From: Allium sativum
Taxonomy: Eukaryota > Streptophyta > Magnoliopsida > Asparagales > Amaryllidaceae
Assembly: GCA_030737875.1 (NCBI GenBank)
Contig: CM060922.1
Span: 303,605,456 to 303,669,455, forward strand
Reading direction: 5' to 3'
DNA length: 64,000 bases
Positions 1 to 12,026 of this stretch are shown one piece after another. The notes below the pieces were generated by a model that saw only the letters and a program-made list of their open reading frames with translations, made no database searches and was not told the origin of the DNA. Each line of letters opens with the position of its first letter. Positions within the stretch are counted from its first letter, which is position 1. Position numbers and translations under genes: made by a program.

Positions 1-1211
1 GTCGTCGAGGTGACCAATGCTAGTAAACAAAAAGAGGGATGTCTAGGGTCTTAATTAAAGCAGGCTCTTATAAATATAATGGTTGCCTTGTACAATCTTG
101 AAATTAAGAATAAAATCTTCGAGATCAATAGAAAAAACATAGCCAAGCTGACTCAGACTATTTCTTTCCAAGCATCGAAATCCATCAGCTTAGAAAGCAA
201 CTCATCCAAGCATAAAAAGACAATGAGCAAATCGCTGATGAGAAAACTGCTATCGGGAAGACTTATACAGATACCATAGACAACATGGATTCTACTATGA
301 TGAATTACTATGTCTATTCTATTATGAGAAAAGGAAGATTATCATTTCTTGAAGACAAATTTTCCCTCACTCTCTCTGAGGTTTGGGAAGAGATACTTGT
401 TCGACTTTCTAGCGTTCAATATAGCCAGGAGGAGTTGATTCCATGTTACTTGAATGAAGAATCCTAGATTGCTCTTATTATTTGGAAAGAGGAACTTAGG
501 ATGGGGAGAGAGTTGCAAACCTTAGTCGGAGTGCAGTCTTCTGAACAAGATTCCTATGATCAGGCTGCTTCCAAAACTAGTACCACTACTATAGGTTCGA
601 ATGGTGATGTTTCCGCTTCAGTCAATACTTACACCAGTCGTAACTCCCATCTCTGCTACAATTCCTATTACTATCGCCTTGGAGGTGGCTCATTCGAGTG
701 ACGAGAGCAACGGTAATGACATAAAGAAGTATGAGATCGATGTTATCATAGAAAAGAGCTCTCTCGCTACAAGTAACACTCACACTACTCTGGAATTGGA
801 AGATTTCATATCTTCACCTTATGAGTTTGATGCCTTACTCGCTCATTTTTCTAATGCCATAGGTTTGGATTTGCCAGCTTCACTTCCTCCTCTATCCAGA
901 GTCACGGGTACAAAAGTAATCTTCACTTCCTCAATCATATTTCTACACTAGCGATCCTAACTTCCTTGGTTGTCTTTCTACAACAGCGATACCAATTTCC
1001 TTGGTTGTCATTTTTAATTACCTCTCCTTTCCCTGTTTCCAATTCTACTTCCCAAATAAGGCCTTATTTAGAATAAATTACAGATCTGCACGGCCTGGAT
1101 GATCCTATAGTATCTTCTCAAGGAGATAAGGCGTGTTAAAAAAAGAATATACATTAAATAAGATAGAGACTGAGGAAAAGGGTATTGCTATAGGGGAGAA
1201 AGAGCCTTCAT
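1..1211 (+). pseudogene. Decayed plus-strand ORF, probable antisense extra ORF of the Tat-type element (5' part)
   Basis: Open stretches in shifting frames (79-279, 285-467, 501-701, 601-951) read as ordinary protein: a segment rich in Ser/Thr and Gln followed by an acidic stretch with LELEDFISSPYEFDALLAHF near 800-860. None is long and frameshifts and stops lie between them, so this is a relic. It ends where CACTA-type subterminal repeats begin, and a plus-strand reading resumes after that transposon at 11812. The neighbouring Tat-lineage pol is on the opposite strand and the ORF lies on its 3' side. Tat-lineage plant elements are known to carry additional, sometimes antisense, ORFs between pol and the 3' LTR, some encoding plant mobile domain proteins. 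I cannot recognise that domain here, so the assignment rests on position and strand. It could also be an unrelated older element. Confidence 0.4.
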
Positions 1212-1600
1212 CAAATACCAAAAATAAGTGAACTAAAGACCTAAATTTTCGGTTTCTAACGTAACCAATCGGTCTTTAGACTATATTCAGAAACTGAACA
1301 AAGACCGAAATTTCGGTCTTTAAATTTCAAGTCTTAAACAAAATTATGACCAAAAGGTTCGATTTTAAAAATGTAAAGACCGATGTTTCGGTTTTAAAAG
1401 TTTTTGAAACTGAACTCTAAAGATAGAGGTGCAGTATGTATTCAGTCTTAAATTTAAAGACCGATATATTTCAGTTTCAAACATATTTGAAACTGAATTT
1501 TAAGGACTGAATTTTAGTTTTTAGTTAGTCTTAAGTTGTGTCCTAACTATTAAATTGCAATTTCAAATTAGACTGCACTCGGTCTTTAAATCATTTATAA
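1212..1600. repeat. CACTA subterminal repeat cluster (left)
   Basis: Short units such as TCGGTCTTTA, AAAGACCGAAA and TTCAGTCTTAAA recur about a dozen times in both orientations. They match the cluster at the right end of the element (11600-11790), where the units read AGACTGAATTT and TTCAGTCTTTA. In the En/Spm family such motifs bind the element-encoded DNA-binding protein; that role here is inferred. Confidence 0.7.
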
Positions 1601-1635
1601 TATAAAAATATATTTGTGTTCCTAAATGCACACGT

Positions 1636-1658
1636 TATACATACATACATACATACAC

Positions 1659-1701
<43 letters not shown>

Positions 1702-1702
1702 A
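1636..1702. repeat. (TACA)n/(TA)n microsatellite
   Basis: A run of tetranucleotide ATAC units passes into alternating TA. It creates the tail of a long open frame on the minus strand that is not a gene. Confidence 0.95.
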
Positions 1703-1974
1703 GTAGAAACATATATACACTCATGTTTGCACATCCATAACAATAGACAATGCAACATTGATGGTAATCAAACAAATAAATTTTATTCACCATCACATGA
1801 ACAACACTATGTAAACTACATAACACAAATGATAATATATTAAAGTTCAAAATCTCTACAAACATATTTACATAGAAGGAAAGTAACAACAACAATGCAT
1901 GTCTACTATATGCGTACATCTATTATTCCAACAACAAAGAACAAACAAAGCAAACAAGGAAAGTAGAAAGCCAA

Positions 1975-2217
1975 TCACTCCATACCTCCGTCATGCTGAT
2001 TTTCTTCCTGATTGTGTGGTGTTTGATAATTAGAAGGTTGCGAAAGTTGTTGCATAAGTGGATAATGTTGTTTCATAAGATCAAAAAATGTCATATTTTT
2101 CTCTACAGTCTCAAGAGTATTTGAAGGCACAGGTGAATGTTGCGATGGTCGTGCTCCAAGAGTATTTGAAGGCACAGGCGAATGTTGTGATGGTTGTGCT
2201 CCAAATGGTACAGACAT
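1975..2217 (-). pseudogene. Short CACTA-encoded protein tail with a 15-residue repeat
   Basis: An 80-codon open frame contains two near-identical 15-residue units (PSQHSPVPSNTL core), followed by FFDLMKQHYPLMQQL and a Gln/Asn/His-rich, acidic end. The repeat is visible in the DNA as two 45-bp units at about 2115-2205. The composition resembles the low-complexity tails of CACTA-encoded proteins, but no catalytic motif is present and I cannot name the protein. It may be the last exon of a gene whose upstream exons lay toward 2300-2900 before decay. It could instead be a captured host fragment. Confidence 0.35.
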
Positions 2218-2288
2218 GTAACCTATTGATAGAGAAAAATTAAAATATAACTTGAAATTGAGATATAAGTTGCATTTATGTCTGTTTA

Positions 2289-2380
2289 GCCCTAGTTAGA
2301 CTTTCAGCAAATCAGCTTCATTTACCTAATCTAAATCCATTAAACTTTACTTAACCAAACCATTATAGTTATAATCTTCA
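2289..2380. repeat. Direct repeat, copy 1 (partner at 9948-10030)
   Basis: AGTTAGACTTTCAGCA followed by TCAGCTTCATTTACC recurs at 9951 with a few differences, on the same strand and on the other side of solo LTR A. After removal of the LTR the copies are about 1.15 kb apart, so this is a segmental repeat internal to the CACTA element. Confidence 0.7.
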
Positions 2381-2938
2381 AACACAAGTGCACATATAAT
2401 ATATGCATATACAGATAAAACTCAACTGTGTTATCCTAAATTTATTGGTTGCCTGATACTATTATCATACATATGCGTTATATGCATGCATAGACAATAC
2501 ATACTGCAGAAAGAATACAGATTCAAAAAATTATAAATGATATGATTATGGATAGGATAGCATCATTCATTAAGCTCATAGAAATCCATTCAGATGTATA
2601 ACATCTATCAAAATATTAAAGGACAAACATTTTCATCCATATAATTAGATGAATTCATTGCATCTTTTGTTCCCTAACATACAAATCCGATGAGGGTACA
2701 AATAATTAACCATGGTGAGCAACAAAAATATTAATTGATACAGGTAAGCAATGAATCATCACTGAGCTTTTATTAGGATAGCATGTTCTAAATTGATAAC
2801 GTCGTTTTATTTCTTAGCTGTTATATGTACATACATCTAATAACGACATGCTTGTAGATATGGCCATCAAGGGTTGACCATTCTCAAATTATTTTAGTGA
2901 TAATCAGTCTTGTTATGCATATGAAAAAGACATGCTTG
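2381..2938. other. CACTA interior, no gene seen
   Basis: AT-rich sequence without a convincing reading frame. The unit GACATGCTTGTAGATATGG at 2848 is echoed at 2929-2943, where it is cut by solo LTR A, and continues at 9453 (GTAGATGTTGTCATCAAGG). This confirms how the two sides of the LTR insertion join. Confidence 0.6.
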
Positions 2939-2943
2939 TAGTT

Positions 2944-5900
2944 TGTAACGACCCAAGGATTTTCGGTCCTGAAAATCAACATAAATACATTCACTGTTAC
3001 CCATGTCGACCTTCCAAACACCAAAAACACTGGATAGTTATTGGAAAGAAACTAGAGGGTGAGATAAGAAAGAAAGAAAGTTAGAACAGAATAAGAAAAA
3101 AGAAGAAACACCATAACACAGAATCAGAGTCTCATATCGCAGCGGAACAAAATATAATATAGAAATAAAACTTTACTGAGAGATTTTAAAATACTTACAA
3201 TCATTATAGTACATCACATATCTGGACAGTGATAATAACCTGTCCTCATATACGATCACACAACTGAATACGCACAACATATATAATACGTCTGAAACCT
3301 CTCCAGCTCGTCTCTGGACTTTGCAACATCCGATAACCTGGACTTGTACAACCCGGACTAACCGAGCATTTACAAAACACCGGGTCAGTCTGGTGAACCA
3401 TAGTGAGAAAAACACACTAAGTTTTACAGGGGATCATCCAACTTGATTTTAAAGTTCAAAAATCCATTCGAAAAAAAAGGATAATTGTAAGACCAATTCC
3501 ACACGTAAATACGGACGGTTTTTACCTTACGATAACCCAAAACATTTTTGAAGCCAATATCTTTTCTGATATTATGATAGTGTCTAAATACAAGTAAATA
3601 TCAATCTAGCGGAACGCTTGCATCTCACGCTCCACATATATAATATATAATCAAAACCGCAGGCGCTTATTGGAGATTGGATTCCGACTATGACAAGGTA
3701 TGGGACCACCTGCTGATAGTGTATCTCTAGAGGCGAATACACTGGGTCCAACAAGAACATTTTGCAACCTGGCCCACACATGACTGACCACTCATTTCGC
3801 TTGAGTGTATCGAATGTATATCACCAACGATTGGGCTCAAACCACCGTTTCCCGAAAGGGACAGCATCGAAATAGATTAAAGAGCAAATGGAATTTCTTT
3901 AGATAGGTGATTATACACCCTAATGGGAGCGACCCACATAGCCATGCTGCCTGCCCGATTTTTGTCATTTCCCGTTAGATGAGGCTTGAGGTTTAGATTA
4001 ACTTTTGGAACATCTAGTCACCATTCACTTTGAATGCCACATCGTCAGATCCGCCAGATATCACTAATTGACGTCCACAAAAATACTCTAGTTATTTGGC
4101 TAGAGAAAAACCATTTCTCCTCCAACAACTATGGTACGCTTGAAGAAATCAACGTGTGTGATCCCTTTGGAAATACTCTGTCAGACATCTGTCCATACCA
4201 GTCATCCAGGAACAAGATGAACCGAAAGCACCCTCCTACCACATCCAAGGAATCACCCTACAGATTAGTAGCGAGTAGTCCTTGCAATCCTAGATTCCAA
4301 CCACGACAGAACCACAATTTATCTCGGGTCGCTAAACCAGAGATTATTAGTAATCCTTCCGTTTATGAAGATCTATGGTCTTCAATGCTCCATCTCGATT
4401 ATCTTCTGCTATCCTCACGTATTGGTTGGTCGGAATGATTTTCGAATATAAATTCGATCCCGGTCTTTCCGTACCAACAAGCGTAGAGGCCAGATTTGAT
4501 AGTCGGTTATTTAACTATCAAAATAAACAGTGATTCAATTATGAAAATCCAATGAGTTTACTAGTTCAGTATTCAACATCAATTAGCCTTTTAATCAAAA
4601 ACAAAAAAATAAATTTTAACTCTTAAATATTTTGATATTATGAATATAGTTTTTCGCTTCTCATTTAACATAAGATTTTCTTTAAAACAAATTCACTTTT
4701 ATATATCCAGTTTCCTATTTCACTTTCAAAATATTAGCCACATTATTATCTAATATTGGGGAAATCAATTCAACCTATTTATTCGTAAAACAACATTACA
4801 ATTCATTACTTGAAACAAAATCCATGCTTATTCTTATATAATAAACTCAACTTTACATTTCCTTTCTAACTCGAACATACAATTATATTTCCGGCAACCC
4901 CTTTTTATTTTTATTTTACTTTGGAACTCACGTTATATATTCCCCGCATTTCCATTAATCGTTGCACTATTATTTCTCTAATGGAAATAATACATATTTA
5001 CTAACCTCTTCTACCATTACAACTGATATCATATGTAGATAATTCTGATGTTGTTGAAGTTGGGGTGTTTTAATTACCTCTCAGACCTTGATCAACAACG
5101 TTCATATCCCAAGATAAATACGAGTTGTAATCCAAAAATTGATACTTCATTCTAATAATAATTCAAATTCCATTTAGCTGAACTATTCAAAATACGATTT
5201 CATGAAACCTTCTTACCATTTTGAAATTCTCTTTCTCGGACATACCCATTCTTTCCTAATTCAATAATTAAGTAAATTCTTTATAAAACATAACCAAACT
5301 CATTTGTAATTTGGATTTGTTTATAAAATCCTACGACCCACTTCTTTCACCAAATTCACCTTTACTAATTCCTTTTCAAATCCATTCAACCACTCCTACT
5401 TTGGAAATCTTATTTTAATTCTCCCTTATTACTTAATCCCATTTTTAAGTAACATTAATTTAAAATTAACGATATAACACCTCATCGCTTTTATAAACCT
5501 TGTTTAAATAAATTCTGGTTTAATCTAAACCTTTTCTGCTCTCAATTCCCTTTTACTTAATTAGAATATTTAAGTCATATTTATTTAAACTATCGCTTAA
5601 AATTCCCTCTTATAACTTCATTATAAAACTCAAGCTTAAAATAAAATCCATTTATAACCTCCTTTCACCATTCCCCTAGATTTCATTTCAATTTCGATTA
5701 CCTCTAAATGAATTTCAATTACAAAGTAATTTTCTAAATTATTATTAATTAAAATAATAATTTATTTTAATCATTAAATATCGTAAAGTAGTTAACTAAA
5801 ATAAATATTAAATTCATTTTTTAAATCTTATTAAAATAAAACAAATATTCGTAAACTATTTTATTCAAAACACACCAATTTAATAATCAATCCCAATTAA

Positions 5901-8900
5901 AAACAGTCGATTTAGTCAACTTCAAAAAACAGTTATCTCATTAATTGATTCCAATTCGTACTCCCTTTAAATTAATTACTAATATATTAATTTAAATAAT
6001 TCCATTTAATTATTCCTTAACAAAACAATTATCCAAACTTAACGGTTAGGTTAATTTCTATTCATAAGTTTATTGACCTGATTAATATCAGAATTGACTT
6101 TATAAAATCAATTAATAATTATTTATAAACTTAAATAAAATAAATAAATATTTATTTCCTTTAAAAAAACTTTTATTTAAAATAATATATTTAAAAATCT
6201 ATCTCAAGTTATAAAATAAATTTTATAACTTCAGTTCTATCAATCCACCTGATGGTAAATCAATATAAACAAACCAATTTATTTTTAGGTCATTTGTTGC
6301 CGGTTACTCAACACATGTTGAATTTTCAATCAATGATCACTAGTCAAATCAATGACCCAATCATGACAGTTCATATATGATACTATGAAAATAAATAATA
6401 TATATGAGGAATCCCATTGGATCCCTCCAACCTGTTCTTCCCTGTATCAAACTGGTTATCCCAAATCAGATTATTCAATTCCATTTAACTGATAATTCCT
6501 ATAATAGCAAATAACGACCATTTAACACCAATCAATCAACAAAACAATTAAAATAATTCAAACAATTAAAACACGTTTATAAATGAACGTGACCAATAAG
6601 GTAAGTTACCTTCATTGGATCCAATCGCTAAAATAATGATTTGGTATTTCACTGAAATTAAACAATGGTTTACTTTCATCGGTTAAATCAACAAATGAAT
6701 ATATAATTTGCAAATAGTCAACTATTAGCAACTAGAGCACACAAAATAAAAATCCAATTTATATAAAATATAAATGGGAAGAACTGAGTGAGTTTAACTC
6801 ATCTTGATTTGATTTGTCATCGCTATGGTGATATGATTTCAGTAAAATTAAACAGATGTTTAATTTAGTGAAAAATCTCAGCTCTTTCCAGCTTTGTTCA
6901 AGACAGCTACAGAATGTAGGGTCCGTTCCCGTGATTCCAACAACTCTTTTCCGACCCAATTCTGATAATATATATGAATTATAAGTATTATAAGTTCCAG
7001 TTTAAATTAAATGAATTATTTTCTTTAATTGATCCTTATTAAAGATTACTTTTGTTAAATGTGAAATTAGGTAGACTCCCTCTTCCGATCACGACTTGTT
7101 TTGCATGCCTCCGTTCTACACTGTGAACCCACAATGCCAATTCCAAATCACACTAATGTTGCCTGCATCATTTTCAAAACACAATTTAATCTACTAAAAG
7201 TACCTTAATTACTTAATTTTTACAACCATTATCTCTTATAATTAAATATTAGCTAGGTTAATTACTCTGTTTAATGGGTCTACTTTCCAGGTATGCAAAT
7301 CATGATTCCAATTTCCAGAACTTTTAGTTAAACTGTTAAATCCCTGTCATCAATAATCATTAGGAAATGATTAATTACCTTATTTATTAAATTAACTTTT
7401 CTGCTAATTATGACTAAATCAGTTTAAATTACGTTTGGACGAAAAGGGAGGACCACTTAGTTTTCAACTGAAACACCTCAACTCCTTCATTCCTACATCA
7501 GTGACAACGTCGGATATTAGTATAATCTTAAATAAAAACCATTATCACTTAACCATATTTTAATCACAACTAAATTATGTTATCAGGCCAGTTTCATTTC
7601 CCTTTTGATACCGTTCTTCATTTTGAACCTTTGCTCCCTTTCACACCAGTACCCTGCATCAAATCCACATTTAGGATACAAATCTAATAGTTAACTCTAA
7701 TTTAAATTATTTAAAACTAATTACGTCATATTTAGAACGTGGGTCGATCCGTTGGTTTATGTCCTCCTTCGAATTCGATCTTTGAAGTACAGAGCTCCAC
7801 TCTCGATCAATCAAACCTCGCACCATCGATTGATTAACGCACCGCCACGACGGCCTTCCATTCGCCGGAGGAACATCAACCACTGATAAATGAACTGCCA
7901 CAACCTGCTTGCCATCTGCCTTGAGTCCCCCTGTAGCGGCTCCACAGTTCGCCGTCAAAACCCCAAGACATGCCGCTGGTTCTCAGCCTTGATCCGATCA
8001 CCACGACTTTATTCAATCCAACATAACCATTCAACTTCACGGTCTCACAGCGCTAGTGATATTTGTAGTTATAAATTTGATCGGTTGTTGAGTGGATTTA
8101 GAGATTTAATTGGAGAAAGATTGGAAGATTATACTCGTTCATTCTCTTGATGGCGGCGCAATGATGGTTGACCAGGCAAAGATGGTTTGACGGAAAATTA
8201 GGGTTTCAAGAGTTTGGTATTTATAATGTTGGGTTGGATTCAATAATATTATTTTATTAAGTATAACTTTTCATGAAGAATTATTGGAAAACAACTACAA
8301 TCTAATTCCGTTTTCTTCCGTACAAATGTCAATCCTAGCATAAAAAATATTCCGGACCCAATGGGACCAGTTTCGTCAAATTCCGACATCGTTTGTGAAA
8401 AGTCCTTTATAATTATCGATGAAAAATCATGCGTTTAAAATTCCTAAAATTATAGAAAAAATCTAAAAAATCTAAAACCTTGACATTTTACTAGACCTCT
8501 TCCTTACGGATCCAATGAATCTTGTTTCGTCCAAATCGAAGTTCGTTTGGTCAGTTGTTTATTCGTTTAAAGTTACCCCTGTTTGAACTGACCAAAATAA
8601 TATAATTGATTTGAGTGTTTATCATTGCCACGATCACATGGTAAATCCAATTGGCACAAAAATTGAAATTTCTACAATAATTAATTAATACGAATCCAGT
8701 GGCATCAGTTTTGTGACTGTTTCCTAGTACGCTATTTTTACACGTACCTCAATGCCATTTTGGACACCAAATTATCCAGTCTCCAAAAATAACAAACTGT
8801 ATACCTATCCTGACTCTAATGGACGATACAAACTCAATGGAACTGGTTTTGTGACCTAATTTGATCGTCTGCTCAAGCTACACTCAAATATTTCTCTATT

Positions 8901-9447
8901 GAATTAAATTAATTTAATTACGCGCTATAGAAATTGAATGGGCGTTTACGGCTACCGTGGTCACATACGACATCGATTTTCCAAGCAATTTGATTTTCTT
9001 ATAATATTTTAACGATACGGTTCCAATGAAACTGATTTCATCGAAAATGGAGTCCGTTTGCCAAATCACTATTTTAAAGGCCTATATTTAAATAACGATT
9101 TCCATGGCGATTATTTCCAAATTTGATTTGGCCATAACTAACAATCTATAACATGAAATTTGGATTTTTGTTTTCCATATGAAAATTATCATCAATACGG
9201 TTCCTATGTTTCTTGTTTCAAAGAAATCCGACTTATATCGGATCATGTATGTTCATTTGAAGTTCAAAACTCCATATTACGAACTGTAGCGCCATTTCGA
9301 GCTCGTTTTATTATTATATAAATATATATCGTTTAAACTTCATTTTTATACCGAATTCAATATTAAAATCCATTAATATTCCAATTATAATATTTAAAAT
9401 AATAATTTAAACAAAATATACGACTGTCGAAAATACGGGTCGTTCCA
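2944..9447 (-). mobile_element. Giant solo LTR A (6504 bp)
   Basis: On the minus strand the LTR starts TGGAACGACCCG (9447) and ends CTTGGGTCGTTACA (2944). It is flanked by the perfect 5-bp duplication TAGTT (2939-2943 and 9448-9452). No second LTR, primer site or pol is present, so it is a solo LTR. Read on the minus strand it shares ordered blocks with the LTRs of element D: a TATAAATA box (8225-8218), the block TACCTCTCAGACCTTGATCA (around 5080-5098), AAATACTCTGTCAGACATCT (around 4170), TGAATGCCACATCGTCAGAT (around 4031), a block with TTGGAGATTGGATTCC (around 3670) and one with GATAATTGTAAGACCA (around 3480). Short open frames at 7707-7958, 7890-8150 and 4034-4438 fall in conserved LTR DNA and are not genes. 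Confidence 0.9.
8218..8225 (-). promoter_or_regulatory. TATA box of LTR A
   Basis: TATAAATA on the minus strand, about 1.2 kb from the LTR start, at the same architectural position as TATAAATA in element D. It implies a U3 of about 1.2 kb and an R-U5 of over 5 kb. Confidence 0.6.
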
Positions 9448-9452
9448 TAGTT

Positions 9453-10285
9453 GTAGATGTTGTCATCAAGGCTCCAATAATCTTTGAGTGTCATCAAATT
9501 CTTTTCCCGAAAATCAGTTAATTGTTTCTTAAATTAACATGTGGGTATTTATTAATGTATATACTTATTTGCTAAGCATTAAATACTTACAGTAAAATTA
9601 CCAAATAAGAAAAGAGCTCCTATTCCAAGCTGTTGTGTCCCATGAGTCAAAAACAATACAATATATTGTTTCCCTCGATTGACAAATAAAACGTAGACAA
9701 AGATAAACGGATACAGATTTTGGAGACTGAGGATCACATTTGTCACAATTTATTCATTACATTTAATGATTTAAGACGAGCCAACTCCTTTTCTTTTTCA
9801 ATAAAATTATCTTAGAAGCTTAAGGTTGCTGTAAGAAGGTCCTAATGGTCCGCCTGCAAATCTCGTAGAATGGATCATGGAAGGTTTGAAAATACCGAAT
9901 TTGACCGTCAATCGTCATAACGGTGATATTGGCATTATCATAATTAACCCCAGTTAGACTTTCAGCAAGTCAGCTTCATTTACCCAGTAAAGTCTACTTA
10001 ATTAATCCATCATAGTTATACTCTTCAGCAGTCATCCACACAGTGTGGATCTGTATGATTATAACATTCAAACTATACAATATATTATACATAGAATATG
10101 AAAATCGTTATGCTTCATTACTGTCCTAAGTAAATAAAGAACTTGTCTTGCTATGTATCTAAAAAAATGGCCATTTTCAGTAGTATATGTTCAAGTTTGG
10201 TGTCTAAAAATTTCAAAAAAATTAAGTAAAAGATACCGTGGATGCTGAAACTCGTATTATCAAATATTCAAAAGGGTCACGACTG
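9453..10285. other. CACTA interior between LTR A and the captured gene fragment
   Basis: Mostly AT-rich sequence. It includes copy 2 of the direct repeat (9948-10030). A 39-codon minus-strand open stretch at 9939-9820 (containing ITVMTIDGQIRYFQTF and ending FLQQP, stop) looks more protein-like than its surroundings and may be another captured exon, but I cannot identify it. Confidence 0.35.
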
Positions 10286-10476
10286 TTCATAATTGTTCAT
10301 GGAGGAGATGCACTGTAACGGATCCTTCGGTTAGCAAATTACTGTATGAATATGCAGCTAGTAAAGACAAGACATTTAAACTTTATCCTCGAATATGGCA
10401 TGCCCTTACTTCCGGTGAGCCTGTCGAAAACATAAACCTTGTGTTTTCAGACATCATTTCATGGTTAAACGAGTGA
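10286..10476 (+). pseudogene. Captured 3' exon fragment of a monoacylglycerol lipase / caffeoylshikimate esterase-like gene
   Basis: The reading begins FIIVHGGDA, shifts frame by one base, then continues VTDPSVSKLLYE and ends HALTSGEP...DIISWLNE with a stop at 10474-10476. This is the C-terminal end of plant alpha/beta-hydrolases of the monoacylglycerol lipase family. The Asp of the HGxxD segment and the His of the WHALTSGEP segment correspond to the catalytic Asp and His of that family. The nucleophile elbow (GxSxG) and everything upstream are absent, so it encodes no enzyme. It sits inside the CACTA element in plus orientation, consistent with transduplication of a host gene piece. The family is clear; which paralogue donated it is not. 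Confidence 0.8.
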
Positions 10477-11590
10477 GCTATGGAGATCGATTTAATGAAA
10501 CAAAATGAACGCAAGCAGTCCATGATGAACATGCATTAGCTACAAAGAAAAAGTGATCATACTAAGTTATTATTGTTATTATTATTTTAGCTCAGAACAT
10601 TTAAGCAAAATTTATATATGTATGGATAAAGTTTGTTGTTGACAAATCTTCTCAACTCAGGAGATGTAATTGTATATGGCATTTGTGTGGGTACAAGTGA
10701 AGATATTATTTTGCCTTTTTTGTTGGACAGGAAAAGAAAATACTTATCATGTTGTATTTGGATAGCATTTTGTTTTATGCAAGAAACAAATAGTGAAAAT
10801 GACTAGCGTAAAGAATAGCATATGTTGCTTTCGTATCTGACTTACAAAAAATCACATTACATACTAAATATATGTATATGCTACTAGAAAACAGGGATGG
10901 TATGCTCAGTTCCATCAACCAAGCAAAATGGGTTTTGCTCGGTTCAGAATTGCCTATAGTTTATTTACTGATAAAAAAACAACAGGTAGGCATACTATTT
11001 ATTGGAAACAAATGGATACACAGTTTATTTTATTTTTCATTTTTTTATTGGAAACTATAGTCTTCTGATGCTTTGTTAATCTTGACTAGTGCTTACATGA
11101 GCATTCCTAAGTTGAAGATATATTTACATGACTTTTGAAAATAACAGAATATAACAACACGTATCACACATAATATTTCTTTAGAACTATATAAATCAAA
11201 ATAAGAAAGTGCATTACTAAAAGATAGAAACTGTATCTACATGAGATAAATGTTACTCGAGATAAATACACTTATGTGTATATACGAAAATACATATATA
11301 CATAAGCACATACACACTAGAAATCAATCAGAACAAAAACTGAATACACAATAAATTGCACAATATGAATCCGAACCGCGTGATTCCACTACAGTTTCAA
11401 CCTCATATATATGTTAGCACATGGATTCACGATGACATACCAACTATCCATCTGCATAAAATAGAAATGGTTTCACTTTCTTAAACTATTTTGACATGAA
11501 AAATCATCTTATAATTAATTTGAACTCTTTACACATGCATCACCAACATCAACTATCCGTTTCATAGAATAACATCCACTTAGAAATTTT
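10477..11590. other. CACTA interior, no gene seen
   Basis: AT-rich DNA without extended coding signal. The first part may be 3' untranslated sequence of the captured lipase gene. A 62-codon open frame at 10872-11060 has no recognisable motif and ends in a Phe-rich run, so it is not called. Confidence 0.5.
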
Positions 11591-11598
11591 TCTTTGAA

Positions 11599-11811
11599 AC
11601 TTCTTAAAGACTGAATTAGTAACTGAAGTAAAGATCAAAAATTCAGTCTTTAGGCGGTCATAGTTTCTATAAACTGGTTATAGACTAAAATTCAGTCTTT
11701 AATCTGAAAATTTAAAGACTGCATTTTTCGGTCACTGATCAGTCCTTAATTAGATACTAATACATTTTGGTCTTTATTTTTCAGTCTTTAAATGAATGTT
11801 TTTTTGTAGTG
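11599..11811. repeat. CACTA subterminal repeats and right terminus
   Basis: Repeated AGACTGAAT, TTCAGTCTTTA and related units lead to the terminal TTTTTTTGTAGTG. They mirror the left cluster at 1220-1590. Confidence 0.75.
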
Positions 11812-12026
11812 AGCCAGAAGCAAAGAGAATTCCAAAGGTTAGTGCAGTGAGAAATGCACAGCTTATAAGAAACTGAAAAATGTGACTAATGAGACGAAAG
11901 TCACTAGCGGTGCTGACAAACTCCAATTACTCCCTACCACTGATACTCCTACTCGCCAATCATAAAGGCCTCCCAAAGTTGATCATTAAGACGGGGAAAG
12001 ACTCAAAAGACTACAAGAAGGCATAA
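11812..12026 (+). pseudogene. Decayed plus-strand ORF, 3' part of the sequence split by the CACTA element
   Basis: Immediately after the CACTA terminus the plus strand reads EPEAKRIPKVSAVRNAQLIR, then after stops and frame changes GLPKLIIKTGKDSKDYKKA with a stop at 12024-12026. Basic, Lys-rich composition fits the end of the ORF that runs up to 1211 on the other side of the transposon. It lies antisense to, and 3' of, the Tat-type pol. Function unknown. Confidence 0.35.

Larger units (their letters stand above)
1212..11811. mobile_element. Degenerate CACTA (En/Spm-like) DNA transposon, interrupted by solo LTR A
   Basis: The right end is clear: TTTTTTTGTAGTG at 11799-11811 is the inverted form of a CACTACAAAAAAA terminus. 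The left end is degraded to CAAATACCAAAAATAAGTG at about 1212. Both ends carry many short subterminal repeats in both orientations (1220-1590 and 11600-11790) of the type AAAGACCGAAATTTCGGTC or AGACTGAATTTTCAGTC, the arrangement typical of En/Spm-like elements. No clean 3-bp target duplication survives (AGC follows the right end; CAT precedes the presumed left end), so the left boundary is approximate. Without the 6504-bp LTR and its duplicated target the element is about 4.1 kb. It contains a short protein tail (1975-2217, minus strand) and a captured lipase-gene fragment (10286-10476) but no recognisable complete transposase, so it is non-autonomous. Confidence 0.7.

Noticed and set aside
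1635..1919. 94-codon minus-strand ORF ending in Tyr/Val/Cys repeats
   Set aside because: It is the translation of the (TACA)n microsatellite and CACTA subterminal DNA.
4034..4438. 134-codon plus-strand ORF in solo LTR A
   Set aside because: It is antisense to the conserved LTR blocks. The corresponding DNA in B, C and D does not keep the frame.
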